NCBI GenBank assembly: GCA_026122225.1
Contig: JANEZZ010001900.1
Coordinates: 1,178,001 to 1,242,000 of the forward strand
Direction: 5' to 3'
Source: Heloderma charlesbogerti
Taxonomy: Eukaryota; Chordata; Lepidosauria; Squamata; Helodermatidae
DNA length: 64,000 nt
The translations under genes were made by a program, and so were the position numbers. Below the pieces are notes generated by a model, which saw only the letters and a list, made by a program, of their open reading frames with translations, ran no database searches and was not told where the DNA came from. Position 1 is the first letter of the stretch. The number at the start of each line of letters is the position of its first letter. Below, one piece after another: positions 47,515-58,769 of the stretch.

Positions 47515-49385
47515 ACAAAGTCTTTCTAGATAAAAATCCACTCCTGCTTACCCCAAACTTTCTTCATTTCAGCAGTATAATTTAGGGTGGGAAGAAGGGA
47601 AAGTAATCTTGTTTCTGGTATTTTTAGAATAGTTGGGAGTCAGAAGCCCTTATTCATCTCTACTGCATACTATCCAAGGATCTCCCAGTAGACCCAGGTC
47701 TACCGTCTGTCCACCCCACGTTATAACTATGTTGTTGAAAACATTGGTCATACTTTTAGGTAACCTAGTTCTACAGAACTCACAAAGCATGATTATTGTA
47801 AAAAGTACCTAACGCAACAGCAAAAAAAATATTTTTGCCTGAATCCATCCTTAGTCTGTTTGTATTAGTACCTGCCCCTGTATATGCTGACTGCAGAAAG
47901 AACAGTGCCAACTGCATTTTCATAGACATTTTAAACATTTTGGTGTAAGTAGTTAATTTATACCATGATTTTTGTTGTCTCATGCACATTTATAAAAGTG
48001 TGGGGTGTGGGGGAAGCAGGCAAACAGTCCACAAACCTTTAACTAGATACTCGTGGTTGCATTTTGGTCTCCAGATGCTAATATTTTCACTTGCTGGCTA
48101 TACACTTACGTACACGTCTGATTTTAATTATGATTTCTAGAGTGTAATTGAAGAAGGTTTCTGAAAAATGTAAGATGAGACTTCTTGTAAATTACTCTAA
48201 GAATGTCTTTTAGTTAATTAATAGAAAATAGGAGCACTTTGAAAATCAAATGTGTAATTTCATTATTGTAGTTTTTTTTGTTTGATGCACAAACACGGGA
48301 AATTAGTAATACATGAATCTGTCTTTAGTTATACATATCTATGAAGGACAACAACAAAAATAACCTACTCCTTGTCAGCCAAAGATCTCTCATTTTATCT
48401 TAGATGTTCATTAAATATGAGTGAATATTTCATTGAAGACTTCACATTATTGTCTGTGTGGTGTTTACCTTTAATAAGAAAATGGTACTACCAAACCATA
48501 TTTGAATGAACGGGCGTAATATTCCTGAAAGTTGTTGTCTCAGTTTGTGAGTTTTCTTGAGCAGTACTCTTAGTGTGCAAATATTTGTATAAAAGCTGCT
48601 TTGCACAGATTGGGTTTGGCAGCCTTGGTCTTGTCTTGCTGGCTGGATTTTTTGACATCCTGCGACCCCTAGTGAGCAATAAAGACTGCCAGCACAGCTG
48701 CAGCACCTTTTCCTGTATAGACTCTGCTCTTCTTGGACCTTCCTGTGGACACCTCCATGAGCTAGCAGGCATGCAATGAAATGTTTGCAATGCGCTTATT
48801 TTCAGATAAAAACTAGGAATTGGATTTCACGTTCCCTTAGTTGCTATGTCATTGATATGCGTCCTCTAATTTTGACTAATAGTTTTATTGCATTGTTGCA
48901 ACCAACAGAATAAATGGTGTTTAAAAGTGCTGACATAAGATGGTGTGTGGAAAATAAATACTCCTCACATGCCACAATAACCTTAAGAAGAAACAGTCAT
49001 ACTATGCAGTTCTAACCTAATGATTTCCATGAGTTAGGACTGCAGTCTTCATGCATGCATAGAAACACTCCATCACTTTAAACAGAGGTAAATGATCATT
49101 TCCCGAAGCCAAGAGAGAGGAAAGAAGTCATCAGAAAGTGAAAGTAAATGAGTAGAGAGAAGGCAAAACAGCTAAAAATAATCCCCTTTCTTACCAGCAA
49201 TGTCAAAAGATGCTAACGTAAAAGACACATATCCCTGAACATCCCTATGCGTTTACTTATTTTTAAGAATGCAGTGGTCCTATTGGAATTAACAGGATTG
49301 AATTCATTGCCATTTTTATAGGATCTTGGCTTTGGAAAAGGGAAGTTACAAACCAGTTTTTGCTTACCAAAAAATCAGTGTTACA
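47515..49385. other. No gene or clear repeat seen
   Basis: AT-rich intergenic DNA. None of the open frames has a recognisable product. Confidence 0.45.
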
Positions 49386-49387
49386 CA

Positions 49388-51390
49388 TTTTGTTGTTGTT
49401 GTTCAGTCGTTAAGTCATGTCTGACTCTTCATGACCCCATGGACCATAGCATGCCAGGCCTTCCTGTCCTCCGCTCTCTCTCGGAGTGTGCTCAAGTTCA
49501 TATTCATTGCATTGATGATGCTATCTAGCCATCTCATCCTCTGCTGTCCCCTTCTCCTTTTGCCTTCAATCTTTCCCAGCATCAGGGTCTTTTCCAGAGA
49601 GTTTTCTCTTCGCATTAGGTGGCCAAAATATTGGAGCTTCAGCTTCAGTATCTGTCCTTCCAATGAGCACTCAGGGTTGATTTCCTTTAGGAATGACTGA
49701 TTTTACCTCCTTGAAGTCCAGGGGACTCGTAAGAGTCTTCTCCAGCACCACAGTTCGAAAGCATCAATTCTTCAGCGCTCAGCCTTCCTTATAGTCCAGC
49801 TCTCACAGCCATACATTATTACTGGGAAAACCATAGCTTTGATTAGACGGACCTTTGTCGGCAAGGTGATGTCTCTGCTTCTTCCTATGCTGTCTAGGTT
49901 TGCCATAGCTTTCCTCCCAAGGAGCAAGCGTCTTTTAATTTCATGGCTACAGTCACCGGCTGCAGTGATCTTGGAGCCCAAGAAAGTAAAATCTGTCACT
50001 GCTTCCATTTCTTCCCCTTCTATATGCCAGGAAGTGATAGGGCCAGATGCCATGATCTTAGTTTTTTTAAAGTTGAGTTTCAAACCAGCTTTTGCACTCC
50101 TCAACTCCTCTTTCACCCTCAACAAGAGGCTTTTTAGATCCTCTTCGCTTTCTGCCATTAGGGTGGTGTCGTCTGCATATCGGAGGTTGTTGATAATTCT
50201 CCCGGCAATCTTAATTCCGACCTCTGATTCATCCAACCCGGCATTTCTCATGATGTACTCTGCATATAAGTTAAATAAGCAGGGTGACAATATGCAGCCT
50301 TGTCGTACTCCTTTCCCAATTTGGAACCACTCGGTTGTTCCATGTCTGGTTCTTACTGTTGCTTCTTGACCCTCGTACAGGTTTCTCAGGAGACAGGTAA
50401 GGTGGTCTGGTACTCCCATCACTTTAAGAATTTGCCACAGTTTGTTGTGATCCACACAATCAAAGGCTTTAGCGTAGTCAATGAAGCAGAAATAGACGTT
50501 TTTCTGGAATTCTCTTGCTTTCTCCATGATGCAGCGAATGTTGGCGATTTGATCTCTAGTTCCTCTGCCTCTTCGAAACCCAGCTTGTACTTCCGGTAGT
50601 TCTCGGTTCACATACTGCTGAAGCCTAGCTTGTAGGATTTTGAGCATCACCTTGCTGGCATGTGAAATGAGCGCAATGGTGCGGTAGTTTGAACACTCTT
50701 TGGCGTTGCCCTTCTTTGGAATTGGAATGTAAACTGACCTTTTCCAGTCTTGCGGCCATTGTTGAGTGTTCCAAATTTGTTGGCATATTGAATGCAGCAC
50801 TTTAACAGCATCATCTTGTAGGATTTTAAATAGCTCAGCTGGAAGACTGTCATCTCCGCTAGCTTTGTTGTTAGTAATTCTTCCTAAGGCCCACTTGACT
50901 TCACTCTCTAGGATGTCCGGCTCAAGTTCAGTGACCACACTATCATGGCTATCAGGGACATTAAGATCTTTCCTGTATAGTTCTTCTGTGTATTCTTTCC
51001 ACCTGTTCTTAATCTCATCTGCATCTGTTAGGTCCCTACCTTCTTTGTCCTTTATCATGCCCGTCTTTGCACAAAACGTTCCCTTGAGATCTCCAATTTT
51101 CTTGAAGAGATCTCTAGTCTTTCCCATTCTGTTGTTTTCCTCGATTTCTTTGCATTGTTCATTTAAGAAGGCCTTCTTGTCTCTCCTTGCTATTCTCTGG
51201 AACTCTGCATTCAGTTGGATATATCTTCCCCTTTCTCCCTTGCTTTTCGCTTCCCTTCTTTCCTCAGCTACTTGTAAAGCCTCATCAGACAGCCACTTTG
51301 CTTTCTTGCATTTCTTTTTCTTTGAGATGGATTTCGTTGCTGCCTCTTGAACAATGTTACGGACCTCCGTCACAGGCAATTTAGGGCAAG
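49388..51390 (-). mobile_element. BovB (RTE clade) LINE, 5'-truncated
   Basis: The 3' end carries the BovB-type terminus: the GAAGAGTCAGACATGACTTA segment, then (ACA)n at 49390-49402. The 5' break is near 51390, so the endonuclease domain and part of the linker are missing. Coding content is given in the next entry. BovB is known for its patchy distribution in squamates, ruminants and others, attributed to horizontal transfer. The long open frame suggests a fairly recent insertion. Confidence 0.93.
49415..51379 (-). pseudogene. BovB reverse transcriptase, inactive copy
   Basis: A single frame runs 535 codons from 51379 to 49772 and continues in the same frame to 49415, broken only by TGA at 49772-49774 (in KAER*RIDAFELW) and TAA at 49703-49705 (in SRR*NQSF). 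Key reverse-transcriptase motifs are intact: YIPIPKKGN at about 218, FIDYAKAFD with catalytic Asp near 301, GVRQGCILSP near 358-367 and the YADD box at 401-404. The C-terminal segment GHLMRRENSLEKTLMLGKIE and RMRWLDSI is typical of BovB. The N-terminal endonuclease is absent, so even without the stops it would not be autonomous. The first codon of the open frame is TTG and is not a real start. Confidence 0.93.
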
Positions 51391-51639
51391 AGAAGGTTCA
51401 TGGTTATTTCAGAACATTTGCAATGATCACATCTTGATGAATGTCAAGTCATGACTGGGCCATCAGAAGGAGAGGAATTGCAGTCAGGCACTCTCCATCA
51501 TGCCTGGATACAACACCACCCCTGCTACCAACTACCACTGCTGAGGATTTCAGATGATGACAACAAAACCCTTCCACCGTGTTTCGATCTAACTCATTGA
51601 CCTGCTGAACTTTGCAACTAAGGAGCTAGTGCCTGAATT

Positions 51640-51815
51640 GATTTTTCCCCGCCTCCTACCCAATTCCCTTTCCTTTTGTGCCGTGTCTTTTAGATTGTAA
51701 GCCTGTGGGCAGGGACTGCCTTATTTCTTATCTCTTTAAGCTGTTCTGTGAGCTTTTTTGTCTGAAGGGTGGGATAAAAATGCTAGCTATAAATGAATGA
51801 ATGAATGAATGGTAT
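51640..51815 (+). mobile_element. LINE 3' tail with (GAAT)n
   Basis: TTAGATTGTAAGCCTGTGGG...CAGGGACTGCC and GGGTGGGATAAAAATGC, followed by (GAAT)n at 51793-51811, is the usual 3' end of an L2-type element. Confidence 0.6.
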
Positions 51816-51825
51816 TAACAGTTCA

Positions 51826-51897
51826 AGCCTGTGGACATCTACTCAGAAGTAAGTCCCACTGAGTTCTACATAAGTGTATTTAGGATCACAGCATAAG
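51826..51897. repeat. Short interspersed repeat, family S
   Basis: GGACATCTACTCAGAAGTAAG...TCCCACTGAGTT...AGGATCACAGC; partial. Confidence 0.55.
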
Positions 51898-52261
51898 AGA
51901 ACTTGTGAAACCTTTACAATTGGTTAAAGTTCCAGCTGTGTAGGGGGTTGCATGGGAGAGGATCTCAAACTAGGGCTCCCAGTGGTCAGGGGGAGTGCAA
52001 AGTGCAAACCCACCCAAAATAAGTTGTATCCCCAAGCCTGGATCAGCTGATCCCCCAATCAATTGCATTTCCATCTTATCTGGATTTTATTTCAATGTGT
52101 TCCCCTACATCCAGCCCCTCAAAGTCCCAGCCACTGATTTAGGGTTTCCACTGCCCACCTAGGGTCATGGTCATAGAGCAGAGTAGCAGTCCTCACACCA
52201 ACTTCTGGGATCTGTTCTCTTAATAATTACCAGAACCATGTCAACACATTTCCTCCTCGTC

Positions 52262-52600
52262 CTTTCCCTGCAAAGTGGTCCAGAAGGATACCATGGTTGA
52301 TGGTATCAAAAGCCAGTGAGAGATCCAGAAGAATCAACAGGGTCACACTCCCCTTTGCCTATCTGCCAGTACAAACTGTACCCTGTGGCAACCAAATCCA
52401 GCCTGAATAAGATCTAGACAATTAGTTTCATTTGGAAAATGTGGAGCTGGGTCAACACAATGCACTCACGCACCTTGTCCAAGAATGGAATAATCAAAAG
52501 TGGATGGTGATATTTCATATCAGAGTGGCTCAAATATGACTTTGTCAACACCTGGTGTAAATGACCTCGCCACTCAGAAAAGCTCCATTGGCCAGCAATG
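52262..52600 (-). mobile_element. L2-like LINE fragment, antisense
   Basis: ACCATGGTTGATGGTATCAA...AAGCCAGTGAGAGATCCAGA...CAACAGGGTCACACTCCC is the reverse complement of the coding stretch TLLILQDLSAVFDTFDHG found in the plus-strand copy at 53355-53410. Further left-to-right it matches the preceding DPFQSGF and LGKV region. It sits head to head with the next element. Confidence 0.75.
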
Positions 52601-52629
52601 AGAAGACTATGGAGAGGGAAGATTTCTTT

Positions 52630-54716
52630 GCCCATCACCATCATAGATAGGCTCACTATCAAGCCTACTCTGTGGCGGTGAAGGTGGCAAAGAGACAGTT
52701 CTTCTCCACCAGCATTGCATCTTCTCAGTGTCAACCAGCGGACATTTTCCAAGTGGTTTGCGGCCTGTTACATTCTGGGCCAGGGAGAGAGACAGTGGAA
52801 CTCTTGGTGGCACTCTGTGATGATTTTGCAAGGCACTTTGAAGATAAAGTCACTCAGATTCGTCATGAATTGGACACCACGATTAATGCAGTTCCATTGG
52901 TAGAGGTGTTCAGAGCACCGTCTGGTCCAGTTTTATAGGATGAGTTTCAGTTATTGAGGCCTGAGGATGCGGACAAGGTGCTTGGCCAAGTCCGATCGAC
53001 CACTTGTGTGCTTGACCCTTGCCCTTCATGGCTCATTACATCAAACAAGGAGGGGATGTCCAGCTGGGTCCAGGAGGCTGTAAATTCCTCCTTGAGAGAG
53101 GGAATGGTGCCTGCCACTTTAAAAGAGGCGGTAATTAGACCACTCCTGAAAAAGCCTAACCTGGACCCAGAGGATGTTAACAATTCTAGGCCAGTGATCC
53201 CCTTCCTGGGCAAGGTGCTTAGCGGGTGGTTGTAGGACAGCTCCAGGCACTGTTGAATGAAACGGATTATCTAGATCCATTTCAATCAGGCTTCACGCCT
53301 GGTGCCTTGGTCGCCCTGTGGGATGACCTCTGCCAGGAGAGGGACAGGGGGAGTGTGACCCTGTTGATTCTCCAGGACCTCTCAGCGGTTTTCGATACCT
53401 TTGACCATGGTATCCTTCTGGATAGGTTGTCTGGGTTGGGAGTTGGAGGCACTGCACTGCAGTGGTTCCGCTCCTACTTGGATGGCTGATTCCAGAAGGT
53501 GGTGCTGGGGGATTATTGCTCTGTGCCATGGCAATTGTGCCATGGGATTCCACAGGGCTCTATTTTATCCCCCATGATGTTTAACATCTACATGAAACTG
53601 CTGAGGGAGGTTATCCGGAGGTGTGGGCTGACATGCCATCAATATGCGGGTGATACCCAGCTCTACCTCTCTTTCTCATCAAACCCAGGTGAGGCAGTGG
53701 CTGTTCTGAATCAGTGCCTGGGCACCATAATAGACTGGATGAGGGCCAATAAACTGAAACTCAATCCAGACATGACAGAGGTACTGTTGGTGGGTGGTTC
53801 ATCTGCCTGGCTAGGTGATATTCAACCTGTTCTGGAGGGGGTTGCACTCCCCATAAAGGATCACGTCCATAGTTTGCGGGTGCTCCTGGACCCAGAACTG
53901 TCACTTGAGGCACAGGTGAACTCAGTGGCACAGAGCACTTTCTATCAGCTTAGGCTGGTATACCAACTACTCCCTTATCTGGACAGAGATAGCCTAGCTA
54001 CAGTTATCCATGCTCTGATAACTTCTCGTCTGGACTACTGCAGTGCATTTTACATGGGGCTGCCTTTGAAAACGGTCCAGAAACTTCAGCTGGTCCAAAA
54101 TAGGACAGCAAGATTGTTAACTGGGACTGGCCAGTGAGCTCCTATTATGCCAGTCCATTTCCGGGCCCGATTCAAAGTGCTGGTATTAACATTTAAAGCC
54201 CTTAACGGCTTGGGGCCAGGTTATCTGAAGGATCGCCTCCTCCCATATGTGCCTGCCCAGACCTTAAGATGATCCTCAGTGGCCCTTCTCCGTGAGCCCC
54301 CGCCAAAGGAAGTGAGGCAGCCAGGCAGGTGGCTACTAGGAGGAGGGCTTTTTCTGCTGTAGCACCCCGGCTGTGGAATGAGCTCCCTAGTGAGGTTCGC
54401 CTGGCACCTACATTGTATTCCTTTCGGCGCCAGGTGAAGACCTTTTTATTTTCCCAGGCATTTTAGCATTTTAGCTTTCTAGACTTTTAGCTTTGCTATT
54501 TTAAATCTGTATTTTAAATTCCTGCACTGCTGCTAGGTTTTATTGTGGTTGTATTGTTATATTGTGGTTTTAATGTTCTATATATTTTAAATTGTTTTAT
54601 TGTGTGCCATTTGGTTTTAATTTTTGTGAACCGCCCAGAGAGCTTCAGCTATTGGGTGGTATAGAAATGAAATGAAATGAAAAAATAAATAAATAAATAA
54701 ATAAATAAATAAAATA
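52630..54716 (+). pseudogene. L2-like LINE, reverse transcriptase, inactive
   Basis: The pre-RT and RT region is in order: KRQFFSTSIAS, FARHFEDKVTQIRHELD, TTCVLDPCPSWL, ATLKEAVIRPLLKKPNLDPE, DYLDPFQSGF, LQDLSAVFDTFDHGILLDRL, HGIPQGSILSPMMFNIYM, QYAGDTQLYL, MRANKLKLNPDMTEVLL, then LDYCSAFYMGLPLKTVQKLQ. It is broken by stops at 52936, 53233, 53485 and 54135 and by a frame change near 53225. The catalytic YADD box reads YAGD (53643-53654), so the first catalytic Asp is lost. The 3' UTR ends GAACCGCCCAGAGAGCTTCA...GGTATAGAAATG and (AAAT)n at 54686-54713. Family name by motif; L2 clade of the CR1 group is most likely. Confidence 0.88.
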
Positions 54717-54724
54717 GAGGAGGT

Positions 54725-55603
54725 CAGGAGTACAGAACGTCTTTCAGCCCAAAAGCCAAATTCCATTTCAGAGACACTCTCAGAGGCTGCATTCCAGTGG
54801 TGGGCATGGCCAATGGCAAAAGGGGGAGGGGTAAAAATACCAGCAAATTTTAGCTTAAAGCTCTTACTGCCTGTAACTAATTTATTTATTTATATTTTTT
54901 TTATTTCATTTTTAGCCAAAGGTCTCTGGGCGGTTCACAAAATTAAAACCACAAACAATACAACAGAAAATAGAATATAAAATAGAATAGAATAAAAATA
55001 CAACCACAGTAAAACTTCGCAGCTGTGCAAATATTTAAAATGCAATAGAAGATCTAAGACAGCCGAGCTAAAAAAAACCCTAGAATACTAAAATGCGAAT
55101 AATGCCTAGGAAAATAAAAAACCTTTACCTGGTACCAGAAAGAGTACAATATAGGTGCCAGGTTAACCTCTCTAGGGTGCTCATTCCACAGCCAGGGTGC
55201 CACAGCAGAAAAGGCCCTCTTCCTGGTAGCCACCGGCCTTACTTCCTTTGACAGGGGCTCCCAGAGAAGGACCCCTGAAGATGTTCTTAGGGTCCAGGCA
55301 GGCACATATGGGAGAAGGCAATCCTTCAGATAACCTGGGCCCCAGCTGTTTAGGGCTCTGAACGCTAATACCAGCATTTTGAATTGGGCCCAGAAAGGTA
55401 CTGGCAGCCAGTGCAGCTTGGAAAGTAGGGGAGACAGTTCAACCTTTTACAATGTGGGGGGAAACTGCACAACGATCAGTGGTTGGGTGAAAGGGGCTGT
55501 AGCCAGGGGAAGGGTGTATGGCCATCTGGGAAATCCTGGAGAGCTAGACTGGGACTCCAGGTGGGCCAGATTTGGCCCCCATGCCTGAGATTCTACATCC
55601 CTG
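54725..55603. mobile_element. Non-autonomous hAT interrupted by an L2-like LINE
   Basis: The left part starts CAGGAGTACAGAACGTCTTT and the right part ends GGCCCCCATGCC...TTCTACATCCCTG. Flanks GAGGAGGT (54717-54724) and GAGCAGGT (55604-55611) agree at 7 of 8 bases. The two parts are separated by the LINE at 54880-55440. Confidence 0.72.
54880..55440 (-). mobile_element. L2-like LINE 3' fragment
   Basis: The minus-strand frame 55377-55054 reads MLVLAFRALNSWGPGYLKD...LLPYVPAWTL...RKRAFSAVAPWLWNEHPREV...LAPILYSF, the C-terminal region of the L2-like reverse transcriptase. The 3' UTR runs to the T-rich tail (reverse of A-rich) near 54880. It lies tail to tail with the L2 copy that ends at 54716. 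Confidence 0.85.
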
Positions 55604-55611
55604 GAGCAGGT

Positions 55612-57522
55612 CCTGGAATGTTCTCTAATCCATAATTGGGTTCATCAAACTTTTCCTTCAAAATCATTCTGTCTTGTTCCCTTTCCTCACATTTCTGCCT
55701 TTGAAATTTGACCTCCTGTCTACTTTGGTGTATATTACCTGTTGTTTGCCCTTCTGACCTTTGATTGCTGCTCTTGGGAACTTGACCCTTGCCTAGACTC
55801 ATCTGTGCTACTCTCCTCTGGCCCAGTCCGACTGAGAGCTGGCTCTCCTCTCCCATCCCTGTCCAGGAAATAGAATGCTGAGTGTTTTGTGGCCCAAGCC
55901 CCTGAAAGCCTGGCTGTTTGTGTTATGGAACTATGGAAAGTTTGAAGGCTGCTGTTTAGCTTATCCACCAAGCCTACAATTATCTCCTTCCACCTGTTAA
56001 AGCCTCATTTAATATGACCCTTCCTTCCCTGTTATTTCTAAGCTGCATAGGTGGTGATTTTCAGACAAAAGCATGCTATTTTGCCCCTAACTGGCTGGTA
56101 ACTACCTGTTCCCTGTTGTATAAACTTTTCTTGAGAAGTTCTTTATCAGAAGGATATTTTTATGACCAGATCTGTTGCCATTTAATTAAAAGAAGAGGCT
56201 ATCCTTTTTATACAGGATACAATATGGCCATGAGAGTCATTACTTGTGTAACATTTTAGCTGATGGTACGTGAAATGTCAGGAGTAGCATCAGACAGGAT
56301 TAGTAATGGACAACATTTGAACATACCAGCTTGAAGAGAAAATAAGGTTCATGAATCATCATGCCTAGAATTCTTCAGTCTTGTCCAGAATCAGGGGTAT
56401 CAACATTAAAACACCAGAAATTTCCCTCATTAAGTCAAAGGGAAAGGGCATTGGGGGAATGTGATGGTACAGGTTAAGTAACACCAGTATTGTGCCATTG
56501 TACACATTTCTTCTATGGCAAGAAGATATTCAAGAAGTGGAGAACATAGAGAGGGAGGCATAGGAATAGCCAAGAAAAATATGAGCACTGAGGTACGCCA
56601 TTCCTCTCACTGAAGTAGTCAGAGATTTCAGCTTGTCAAGCTTTAGCTTATGCTCACTGTTCATTTACTGAGTCTTTGCAAACAGGACCAAGATGTAGCC
56701 CATTAAGTAAATAACTGTGTTCTTGGTATTTGTCAATGAAAGCAATTTGTGATGGTGCCTGCCATCACATCCAGTGGTGTTAGTAGAGTTACATTTAAGC
56801 AATCAATCACTGGCACTGTATGATGTATGTTATATATCCTCTCCTCCTCTTTATGCTTAAATATATTGTATATTATCTGTAGATGTCAGCATTAATTTAT
56901 GCCACTAAACTAAATTATACATTTCCCCATGTCAAAAAAATACAGTTGTCATGTTTATTGTTAGAATCTAACTATGTACTGGCAGATCATCATGTATGAT
57001 AAGCCCTGTCAACAAATTCCACAATAGTAGCTATAAATAAAATAGCAACAAATTAAGCACAGGATAATTCCATTTCATTTTCATTTGATTTTTGTACAAA
57101 AGATATCACACTCTGAGCACAAATGAGCATTGTGCACTATTTCAACAACAGTTCTAGATCTCAACAGTCTATAATTCTCTGTATTTGTTGAGGATCTTTT
57201 TTACAATAGTCCTTGTTTTACTTCCAAACTACTTGCAACTGTAGCTTTTATTTAAAGCGAAGAAAAAGTCAAGCAAGATTATCTAGCTAGCTAGTATCTA
57301 TACCAGTGAACAAAATATTGGCTATGATTCTGGGGCTGTGTCTCATTGGGTTGTCATTGGACAATGACAAAGCTAGTTGGGTAGTCTTGGACAAATCATA
57401 CTCAGCCCAGTCCAACTAACGTCACTGGGAGAATACAAAAAAGCAAGAGTATATTATAATAACCTGTCTTGAATCTCTGGGATAGGGGTGGAAAAGAAAT
57501 ATAAATAAATAAAACAGTTAAT
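55612..57522. other. No gene or clear repeat seen
   Basis: AT-rich intergenic DNA without recognisable coding content. Confidence 0.45.
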
Positions 57523-57525
57523 TAA

Positions 57526-57922
57526 GGGAGCAATCCTATGGCCGCTAGTCAGTGGCTAGACTAGGCCAGGATATCTGGTTTTCTGGAAACTGACCTTCCT
57601 CCACTTCTGCGCTGCCTGTGAGGCAGCACAGAAAATCCCCCTGCTCCGTGCTCACAAGAGGAGCGTGGAGTGGCCAAAATGGGGTGTTCCTGGGGGGCAT
57701 TCCTGGGTGGGGGGGCAGAAATGCCGGTACGACACATCCAATGTGTCGTACGGCAGCCTCCTCCCCCTCTCTGCCCTCCCACAGCTAGACAACCACAATT
57801 GGCTGTCTAGCCAAAAATGCAGGGCAGGAGGAGCATGGGGGGAACAATCCCCTCCGTGCTTCTCCTGCCTTGCATTGGATAGGCAGTCACCTCCACGTTT
57901 GGGGGTGCATAGGATTACGCCC
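57526..57922. mobile_element. PIF/Harbinger-like MITE, family A
   Basis: Ends GGGAGCAATCCTATGGCC and GGATTACGCCC, flanked by TAA at 57523-57525 and 57923-57925. It is in reverse orientation relative to 30021-30395: it shares TTGGCTGTCTAGCC, the palindrome TACGACACATCCAATGTGTCGTA (near 57727-57749) and TGCATTGGATAGG. Confidence 0.82.
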
Positions 57923-58576
57923 TAAAAGAACTGACAGTTTAGATTCTAAACTTAGCTGTAAATAAATCTAAATAGCTGAGTTACGAACAACAACAAAAAG
58001 TTGAGGAACAAAGCAAAACTCCTAGGCAGGCATCTGAAGCATCAATCTCTGCATTTATTTGCACTAGAATTATCATTTTATTCTGTAGCTGTGAAGCTAG
58101 GGAGAATCCACTCATTCTGGCTGTAGACCAATATATTCAAGTGAGTTATATTTTAATTCACACTTGACTTTGACATGACTGTAACTCTGAGTACACTGTC
58201 TTTAAAAGATGTTGGTTTTGGAAATTTGGATTAATATGAAGCAATTGTGCTGGTTACTTGTGTGTGTGATTTTTTTGGTAACCTTTCTTCTCTCTTCCTC
58301 CCTCCTTCCCTCTCTCACTGATAAATGTAATATCTGTAACATGTGGAGAATTGTACAGAATTATTTTTAGGTTGTCTCAGAAGTACTTGGAACTATTAAT
58401 GGTGCAAGACAACGCTGAGCTTTCTCTGACTCTGTGGCTGTGGAGCATTGTCTACACCATAGACTTAGCCTTGGGCTATAGAATATACAAGTGAATATGG
58501 ATAGCCAAGCCTATAAGACAACAACTGAGCATTGAAAAGGAAAGTAATGGAGTCAATGTTTCTTTCCTAAGCCCAT

Positions 58577-58765
58577 ATGCATATGGAGCTGCCTTATACC
58601 AAGTGAACATTGGTGCATGTGACTTGCTATTATCCACACTGACTGGCAACAGCTCTCCAGGGTTCCAGGTAGGAGTCTTTTCCATCCTTACCTGGAGATG
58701 CCAGGGATTAAATTTGGGACCTTTTTCTTGCAAAGCACATGCTCCACAACTGAGCTATGGCTTCA
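58577..58765 (-). mobile_element. tRNA-derived SINE, near full length
   Basis: On the minus strand it starts with a tRNA-like head (AGCTCAGTTGTGGAGCATG, TTTGCAAG, then CCCTGGCATCTCCAGG). It continues GACTCCTACCTGGAACCCTG, GTTGCCAGTCAGTGTGG and ends TATAAGGCAGCTCCATATGC. Both polymerase III boxes can be traced, which gives the orientation. Confidence 0.78.
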
Positions 58766-58769
58766 GTTG

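Noticed and set aside
49839..51384. Plus-strand open frames of up to 194 codons
   Set aside because: Antisense shadows of the BovB reverse transcriptase on the minus strand.
58710..58765. Possible tRNA gene (A and B boxes)
   Set aside because: It is the head of a tRNA-derived SINE; the cloverleaf is not preserved and the SINE body follows.
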